Shown here in pieces: positions 57,476 to 64,000 of a stretch of 64,000 bases of DNA. The DNA comes from Bradysia coprophila. Its lineage: Eukaryota > Arthropoda > Insecta > Diptera > Sciaridae. Both the position numbers and the translations under genes were made by a program. The stretch is from positions 2,170,001-2,234,000 of the forward strand of contig NC_050736.1 in the NCBI RefSeq assembly GCF_014529535.1. Direction: 5' to 3'. The notes under the pieces are model-generated. The model was given only the letters and a program-made list of their open reading frames with translations, had not been told where the DNA came from and searched no databases. Position 1 is the stretch's first letter. Every line of letters starts with the position of its first letter.

Positions 57476-60400
57476 ATGAATTTGGCAGCATTTCTATTCA
57501 GTACTGTAACAGTACTGATGCATGCGTATATGGAAAGTGATAGACAAAGTGATCTTAGTAAAACCTTAAGCGAAATTAAAGACGATATTAATTTTCCAAG
57601 ACCAGAGCGATTTGATTTTATTATTGGTAAGACACACCCACAAACACAATTCTATTTTGTACCTAGAATATCTTTCTTGTTATTTTAGTTGGTGGTGGTG
57701 CAGCAGGATGTACTTTAGCTGGCATGTTAGCAGAACATTTTACTGTTTTACTACTCGAAAAAGGAGGCAGTGCACCACCGACAGCTCGCAACTTATTTTT
57801 GCAACGTTTTGTAGCTCGTGATCCCGTGGTTAACGACTTCTTTTATTCGTCTCCGCAAAGTAATATGAGCTTAGGGAATGGCTGGGGCGGGCAACCTGGT
57901 GTCCATCGAATGGTCATTGGAAAGATGTTGGGTGGCTCCCAATCACATAATGCGTTCAAATACAGTAGAGGATCACAACATGATTACAATTATTATGCGA
58001 CTGTGACCGGGGTAAAAGAGGATATCCAATAGTCATGTCCGAACAGAATAAATTATTATTTTAACGTTAGGATGATTCATGGTCATGGGAAAACATGAAA
58101 AAATATTTTCTTTCCATAGAAAATTTTGATTCGTCACAGAAATTTGTTAACGAGTCGAATCGCGCCCATATGGGTACGAGTGGTCCGGTTCTACTTGATT
58201 CGTCTTATGAGACAAATGCGGCAGGACTTGTGGAAGCGTGGTTCGAAGCCGGAAGAAATCTTGGCTATGAGCCAGGTAACGTTCGCTAGAAAATGAACTC
58301 TCACACTAATACAAACGGAAGTATTTTTCCTAATACGCAGGAGATCCCAACGGTGAAAGACAACATATCGGTTTTACTGCATTACATCGAACAATTCGCA
58401 ATGGTGAAAGACAAACTGCGTACAATGCATTTGTGGAACCATTAGAAAGAGCCAATAATCCTAATCTTGTAATAAGGCGGTACTCATTCGTCGAAGAAAT
58501 TCTTTTTAATTCGTCTACATCTCTTGTCGCGGAAGGAGTTCGCTATAAAAGACACGGATTCGCACAAATTGCTTTAGCTAGAAGAGAAGTTATTGTTTCA
58601 TCAGGTGCGCACGCTTCACCGCTACTATTGATGAGATCCGGAATTGGGCCTGCAGATGTTTTAAATGAAGCCAATATACCCGTACGGTAAGAAAATAGAA
58701 TCAGAATTTCTTTTTGAAAGTGCAAATCGAATGACAAATGAACAATGCCTTTAGCGCAAATCTTGCAGTCGGAAAAAATTTGAAAGCACACGTCTGTGTG
58801 GAACCATTCTTTACAGTGTGGAATCCACCTACTGGAGTCTTTCTTAGGATACAACAATCAGAGTATCTCGATGAACTTGATACATATTTACAGACAGAAA
58901 GGACAGGTGCTTTCAGTCAGGCTAATACAACAGCAGGTAATTTTATAGCGACCGCATTCGAGCCTCAAAAATCTCACTGATCTAAACAAACAAACCTACA
59001 TTTTTCATGAACTATATGTTTGCAGGGAACGCATTCCTTGTGACTAGCATAGCCCGCGAGAGAAACGAGTCAGACTGGTCTGACCTACAAATTGTAATCA
59101 CACCTCGAATACCTTTAGAAGATGAAACACCAATATGGGTAGGACTACCAATAATCTTAAATAGAATTGATAGCGTTGGCGAATTACGATTCAACACTGC
59201 TGCGTATCAGCAACCAACGTGGGATGATTCGGATTTGGCTATTGTCGACTACAAAATGTACTCTGCTCCTATCGATATGGAAAAACATTTGGAAGGCCTC
59301 AAGTTGGGTAAAGCTGAAAAACGTTTTCGTTGTGATTGTCTTCTATATATCGATTTGTATAGACAAGTACGAATTACACAGGGTTACAGTGGCTTACTGT
59401 TGTATTTTCAACATTGTATCTTTGAATGCCTGAATGTGTTGATAGGTGAAACGTTATCACAGACCTATTACTTCCATCGATCAAAGTATTTTTTATCTGT
59501 TGTTTTAAAATCTTCTACTTCAATTTTTTTAAACATACATTTTACTATATAACGGACCATATTGCTCAGAGCTTGTCATTATTTTTGTCGTCGTTATTAA
59601 TAACAGATGAACAGCCGTATAGGAGCCGTCTGTCCTCAATGCTTTGATTGGTACTGATCGGTAATCGAACACGGAAGGTTCAGTTCGATATTAAAAAATC
59701 AGACACGGTCTCTTCATCAAAAAAATTGGCAAAATTTTGAGTTTCAACTTCTCCACGGTCACCGAAAGAAGTACTTTTTGCATAATTCCATACTCTACTC
59801 GAAATTCGAAATTCAAAGGACTGAACCTGAACCCGTGAGTCATGCCCTGTTGAAAAGTATGTTTTCGTCTTCTTAGCCTTCCCGTAAAACCAAGAAGAAT
59901 GGTCCCAGGTTTATTTAAGTTTTTTTTTTCTTCAGTCGCACACTGCTCTCTTTTTATGTTTTTCTTCTTTTCACATCATAGGATTCACACTGCTAGAAGA
60001 AACAGAGCCATTCAAAAGTATGAATTTCACTTGGCGCAATCCACAATTCCCCGCATGTGACGAGTTTCCATACAGATCCGATGATTATTGGCGGTGTTAC
60101 ATTCAACACGATACAATTTCTTATTACCATGATGTAGGAACTTGTAAAATGGGCAATGATGATGAAGCTATTGTGGATTCAAAATTCAGAGTGAGAGGTG
60201 GAATTCAAAAATTGAGAGTAGTCGATGCTAGCATTTTTCCGCAACCAATGTAAGTTCAGAATTGGAGTTTTGCCGGAAATTTGAAATTTGATAAATTTAA
60301 TTTGTAGTAATTCCAATATTCAAGCATCTGTAATGGTAATAGCGGCTAAAGCTAGCGATGAAATTATTCAACAGTACAACGGACAAGGAAGTGGTGCAAA

Positions 60401-60476
60401 TATGAATTTGCTCAAAGGACGCAATTTCTTTATTATTTTGGTAGTGATATCGATTCTGCGTTGGTTAACTGTATAA
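57476..60476 (+). CDS. GMC oxidoreductase (glucose-dehydrogenase-like), FAD
   Basis: Eight exons: 57476-57626, 57689-58011, 58071-58275, 58341-58686, 58755-58936, 59026-59307, 59982-60249 and 60308-60476; 641 residues, normal for insect GMC enzymes. Residues 1-17 (MNLAAFLFSTVTVLMHA) are a signal peptide. The ADP-binding motif VGGGAAG is at 51-57, GKMLGGSQSHN is the first GMC signature, SSGAHASPLLLMRSGIGP the second, and YYHDVGTCKMG carries the catalytic H546. The usual second active-site position falls in INSNIQA (586-592). The family oxidises alcohols or sugars and serves cuticle, immunity or ecdysteroid roles. Unusual: the last 17 residues (NFFIILVVISILRWL) are hydrophobic after a small-residue stretch GSGAN, so the enzyme may be GPI-linked or tail-anchored at the surface. 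The sixth intron is 674 bp, because a MITE lies in it. Confidence 0.95.
59446..59637 (-). mobile_element. MITE family A copy inside a GMC intron
   Basis: The reverse complement reads GACGGCTCCTATACGGCTGT, TTAATAACGACGACAAA, GAAGTAGAAGATTTTAAAAC and ACTTTGATCGATGG, the same interior as other family members. It lies between exons 6 and 7 and explains most of that intron's length. Confidence 0.75.
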
Positions 60477-60479
60477 CTA

Positions 60480-60485
60480 AATAAA
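60480..60485 (+). terminator. AATAAA polyadenylation signal of the GMC gene
   Basis: AATAAA begins 4 bp after the TAA stop (ACTAAATAAATTC). Confidence 0.55.
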
Positions 60486-60656
60486 TTCTATTTGCCATAT
60501 AAGAGCATGGTTCTTACTCAAGAAGTTAGGCGCAGATTTTTATGTTAATAATGCTTATAGCACTAAGTTCTATTCCATAATTTCGGTCGAGTCTATAATA
60601 TAATATATAATATATATATTAACCTTTCAGAAACGACAGGCGTATCACCCTATCAT

Positions 60657-61335
60657 AAGGGTTCCCATTCGTCCTCTTTTTAGAGGACATGTCCTCTTTT
60701 TTCGTCTCGTTCTTCTTTTTTACAAAAGTTCTAAGAACATCACTTTTATGATGAAAACGTCCTCTTTGTCCTCTTTTTTTCAGGTCTTCTTCTTTTTTAA
60801 GTAAATTTAATACCTAAAAAACGAAAAATTTTCGCTGCGCGGCATTAAATAATGATCTTCTCTGTCAGAGAATCTCTAAAAGGAAATACAACAAACTCTT
60901 CACATCAAAAAAAAATTTCGCTCGCTCCGCTCGCATTCTTTACCTAATCCTTTCCTTACATTAAAACAAAAGTTAGTAATTTTACAAGAAAGAAAATAGT
61001 GTAGCGTTGTGTGAAATACCAATGATCACGCAATGATAAGGTAAAACGAATTCTGTATTCAGATAATATGGAGTGGATGTTATCACTGAGAAGGAATCCA
61101 AAAGAATATCAGGACTATTTCAGAGCATTTTTGAATTTTTTGTTTTCAGCATGAACTGTGGCGTAAATTACACAATAGTTGCACAAAGGGAATGTACAGA
61201 TGTACAGTCGTTGTAATTCCGCGTCAGAAATTCACTTTTCGTCCTCTTTTTTGAATGTGAAGGCGTCCTCTTTTCGTCCTCTTTTTTGACGCCGAAATGT
61301 CCTCTTTTTCAAAATTGAAAAATGGGAACCCTAAT
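60657..61335. mobile_element. Element with AGGGTTCCCATT ends and GTCCTCTTTT words
   Basis: AGGGTTCCCATT at the left and AATGGGAACCCT at the right are exact inverted ends. Both subterminal regions are packed with GTCCTCTTTT repeats in one orientation. No transposase. The target duplication is unclear (ATCATA words flank both sides with different offsets). Confidence 0.7.
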
Positions 61336-61799
61336 CATAATACACAATCTGTTACTTCTATTGTTTACAGCATCGCATAGAGTTCAACACAAAATCTTGT
61401 GCTTGATTCATTCAAACGTACGTTTTAAAACACTTGACTGAGCATTTCGTTTATTTTTGTCATCTCTGTCGATGGCATATGACGCGCCGTTTTGTAGATT
61501 GTGCCGTGTTCCGTGCACTGTGTTTTAGCGCTGTTTAGGACATTCGATATTTCTAACGTAGCGAATTGGCAACGGACTATTAGAATATCTATGAGTAAGT
61601 GTTACATAGAAAGCGAATGAAGGAAAAATCATCTTGCCCAGCCGCGGTTTTGAAGTGTTTTTTTTTACTGAAACGGGCAACTCCGGGTTTTTTTACGTTG
61701 AGATTTAGCAACTGACTAAATACAACAGTAGAACTCACCCACAGCGGCTATTCGACTAAAAACATTGAAAGTATTTTTTGAAAAGAGTTGAAAAGAACA

Positions 61800-62130
61800 A
61801 AATAACAGAGCTGAAATGCCTACAAAGAGGGACTGAAAGGAGCTCAAATGCCTACAAATTTAAGCGACTTAAACTGAAATGCTTACTAATAAAGTCTTAA
61901 GAATTCACAGTCAAAATGCTTACAACAAAAAAGTGAAACAGGCAAACAAGAATTCACAGGTAAAATGTCTACAAAAATTCACAGGTAAAATGTCTACAAA
62001 CTCAAAGAGTCAACAGTCAACCGTTTTCAAGAATTGAAGTATAAGATTTGAAATTAACAGATTTAAAATATTTTGATCGATGGAAGTAACAGACCCGATA
62101 ATAATGCTGGTCATATGTTTGCCGTCGGAT
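61800..62130. repeat. Degenerate short tandem array and MITE family A fragment
   Basis: Variants of AAATG(C/T)(C/T)TACAAA recur about every 25-35 bp from 61810 to 62005, twice exactly as CACAGGTAAAATGTCTACAAA. From 62030 to 62127 follows the right part of a family A MITE, ending GTTTGCCGTCGG. Confidence 0.65.
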
Positions 62131-62198
62131 CAGAGTAAAGCTTTACTATCAACAAAAAAAAACAAATTTTCTTAGTTGTTCCCAGTAGTGGTTCGATC

Positions 62199-62641
62199 CA
62201 GGGGCTATTTTTTGGCGAATTTGGAGAATTTGACGAATTTTGGCGAATTTTTTACGAATTTTGGCGAATTTTGACGAATTTTGGCGATTTTTTGTGAATT
62301 TATACATGATTTTAAGAAATTTCAAAGAATCTTAGAACTTAGTTACATATTTTTGGCCAAGACATTCCAGAAATCTATTTTTAACCGGGAAGTCATGATG
62401 GCTTTTTTTTGGAAAAACGATGAAAAATGTCCTAATTTTGTGAATTTTACATATATTTGTGAATTTGGTAGATTCTTGCATATTTTTGTTATGCTATATC
62501 ACAAAACTAGCAAAATATTTCAAAAAACATAAATTTGGAAGAAAATTTTCAAAATTTGAATTTTTTAATTTGGGAGAATTTCGGCGAATTTCGACGAATT
62601 TTGGCGAATTTCGGCAAATTAATTCAACTTAATAGCCCCTG
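62199..62641. mobile_element. hAT-like element with exact 8-bp TSD
   Basis: The element starts CAGGGGCTATT and ends AATAGCCCCTG. GTTCGATC flanks both sides exactly (62191-62198 and 62642-62649). CAGGG ends plus 8-bp duplication are hAT hallmarks. The subterminal parts are made of TTTTGGCGAA(T)TTT and TTGACGAATTT words. It is non-coding, 443 bp. Removing it would restore AGTGGTTCGATCCCACT, a perfect T-arm-like stem-loop, so the target looked like a tRNA or tRNA-derived sequence. Confidence 0.9.
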
Positions 62642-63371
62642 GTTCGATCCCACTAAGCCAGGTCAAGTCCTATAAATTACGTTTGTGTTCTTCATCATAA
62701 ATATCAAAACTCACTAGTTACTGCAGATGAAAAACAGTGTAGTGGGTCTAGAATCACGTATCAGGTCCGTTTTTCCACATAAACGTCTAGTTTCATTTTT
62801 ATGGTTTCCTATTGTTTCATTCTATTTATGCATATAATCCAACAAGCTTTCATTCCAGCTGAACAATCACAGAATTTAATTACAGTCAACAACATAAGCA
62901 AGGTTTCTGTCATTGTAATTCTTCCGGTGATGCTTCCGAATCGCGTAGTATTGGTATGACGGCATTTAGTGAATCAGAAAACTCATGTTTTAAATCTTAG
63001 GAATATAATTTATTTTTTCTTATAAAATAGGCCAAATCAATGTGACGCTTCGAAGTCACATAATTTTTTGTTTTTCGTTAATTTTGTTTTGTGTTTCTAT
63101 TCACACTAAAAATTGAATTTTTGTTATTTAGAACTTCTTTTTACAGCTTCATTAGTTCCTAGATTGAACGACAAAGATGTCCCCTTAGCTATTTGATGTA
63201 CGCGGACACGCATCCTACCTTAAGCGTTTCACTTGAATATTATACTCAGTTTTTTTTGGCATTCGATCCACAATTCGGATTAAAATAAAATGAAATAACC
63301 GAAGAAGTTATTATTCTTAATAACACTAGATAAGCTGCGTTCACATCACAATCGTTACGAAAACACTAAAA

Positions 63372-63660
63372 ATGTTCAATCTAGAAACTGTCACTGTATT
63401 AAGAAGCAATGACGTACAGTTTTCGATTGAACTGGGTGCACCCAATTTGATTAAATATTTCAGTTAATTTAGTACCAGATGGATTAAGTGTTGAGACTAC
63501 TGACGATAATTTCGGTAAATTTGTGTTATTGACATCACGACTTGTGTTGTACGATAGAAAACTTGGTGTAAATTCGATTCAATGATTAAATGAGCCTGCC
63601 AGCGATGTAGCCACTCGTTTTTCTCAATTATTGAAAGGGCAAATAGAAAATTTCAAGTAA
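63372..63660 (+). pseudogene. Possible broken exon pair, unknown protein
   Basis: From the ATG at 63372 the frame reads MFNLETVTVLRSNDVQFSIE and then LGAPNLIKYF up to a TTTCAG. After that, VPDGLSVETTDDNFGKFVLL, LVLYDRKLGVNSIQ, a TGA stop, then LNEPASDVATRFSQLLKGQI up to a GTAACT donor-like site. The residue mix looks protein-like and the edges look like splice sites, but an in-frame stop breaks it. I do not recognise the family. Confidence 0.3.
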
Positions 63661-63779
63661 CTCTTGGAAATTATGAGTGACGTTAGATGACAGTTAACTT
63701 CATTTCAGTTAAGATTCACTAGACCCAGTTTTACCGAAGATTGTGCTAATATAACTACCAACATTCGGTTCATCCGCCT

Positions 63780-64000
63780 GAAGTAGTTGCAAAATGAGTT
63801 GCAAAATTCGTAAAAGGAAAATGTTTTCAGCAACAACTTTTGCAACTACTTCAACTACTACGTCTGAAGTAGCTGCAAAAGTAGTTGCAAAATTTGTAAA
63901 AGGAATGGTTCTTGCAACTTCCTTAGCAACTACTTCAAAAGGCTATTCGGTTCAACACCCATATCAATACCAAGTTGAATGACTTGACTGAAGATTGGCA
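63780..64000. repeat. GTAGTTGCAAAA-rich repeat running off the right edge
   Basis: AGTAGTTGCAAAAT and variants recur in both orientations. The last 36 bases (CCAAGTTGAATGACTTGACTGA and on) match the reverse complement of 17536-17570 near TCAGTCAAGTCATTCAACTTG, so this is a dispersed family. Confidence 0.6.

Noticed and set aside
62150-62700. An intact tRNA gene around the T-arm-like sequence
   Set aside because: No matching acceptor stem, D arm or anticodon arm was found upstream; only the T arm is convincing.

Overview
The window reads as insect nuclear DNA, most likely from a fly of the midge or gnat kind (Diptera). It is AT-rich. Genes are split by short GT-AG introns, mostly 54 to 70 bp. 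The gene content is arthropod: an ionotropic chemoreceptor, an insect-type GMC oxidoreductase with an FAD motif, an SHPRH helicase/E3 ligase, and core promoters with TATA, Inr and DRE motifs. Miniature DNA transposons and hairpins are everywhere. Species cannot be fixed from the sequence; the dipteran assignment is inference.

Layout. 1-5.4 kb: a small secreted cysteine-rich protein gene (4599-5054, minus, two exons) next to a decayed duplicate of itself. The duplicate is split by a ~2 kb insertion that carries a 145-bp tandem repeat. 8.6-13.9 kb: a 17-exon SHPRH orthologue (minus); every helicase motif from 13.29 kb onward reads cleanly, but the first exon does not read through. 14-28 kb: a gene-poor stretch of transposon remains and inverted repeats (a LINE 3' end, a 1.4-kb fold-back element, a tRNA-like SINE, several MITEs). 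28.0-29.1 kb: an aldose-reductase-like AKR (minus). 33.8-35.0 kb: two 472-bp inverted arms. 36.2-37.1 kb: a secreted protein with a C-terminal monocot-mannose-type (GNA/B-) lectin domain (minus). 42.3-47.7 kb: two leucine-rich-repeat gene relics, one cut by a LINE fragment with a target-site duplication, flanking an intronless divergent ionotropic receptor (44447-46129, plus). 50.6-51.6 kb: a retinol-dehydrogenase-like SDR (minus). 53.4-55.1 kb: an aminoacylase-1-like M20 peptidase with an N-terminal membrane anchor (minus). 57.5-60.5 kb: an eight-exon GMC oxidoreductase with a signal peptide and a hydrophobic C-terminus (plus). The right end holds hAT-type non-autonomous elements and a possible broken exon.

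The genes do not form one pathway. Four are small-molecule enzymes (AKR, SDR, M20 amidohydrolase, GMC oxidase); the others are secreted or membrane proteins (Cys-rich protein, lectin, ionotropic receptor) and one nuclear DNA-repair-type factor (SHPRH). The most unusual items are the lectin fusion, the decayed duplication of the Cys-rich gene, the SHPRH N-terminus and RING anomalies, and several near-perfect long inverted repeats that could make hairpin RNA if transcribed. Two hAT-like elements are well defined by exact 8-bp target-site duplications. All gene models were spliced by eye and checked for frame continuity; no database search was run.
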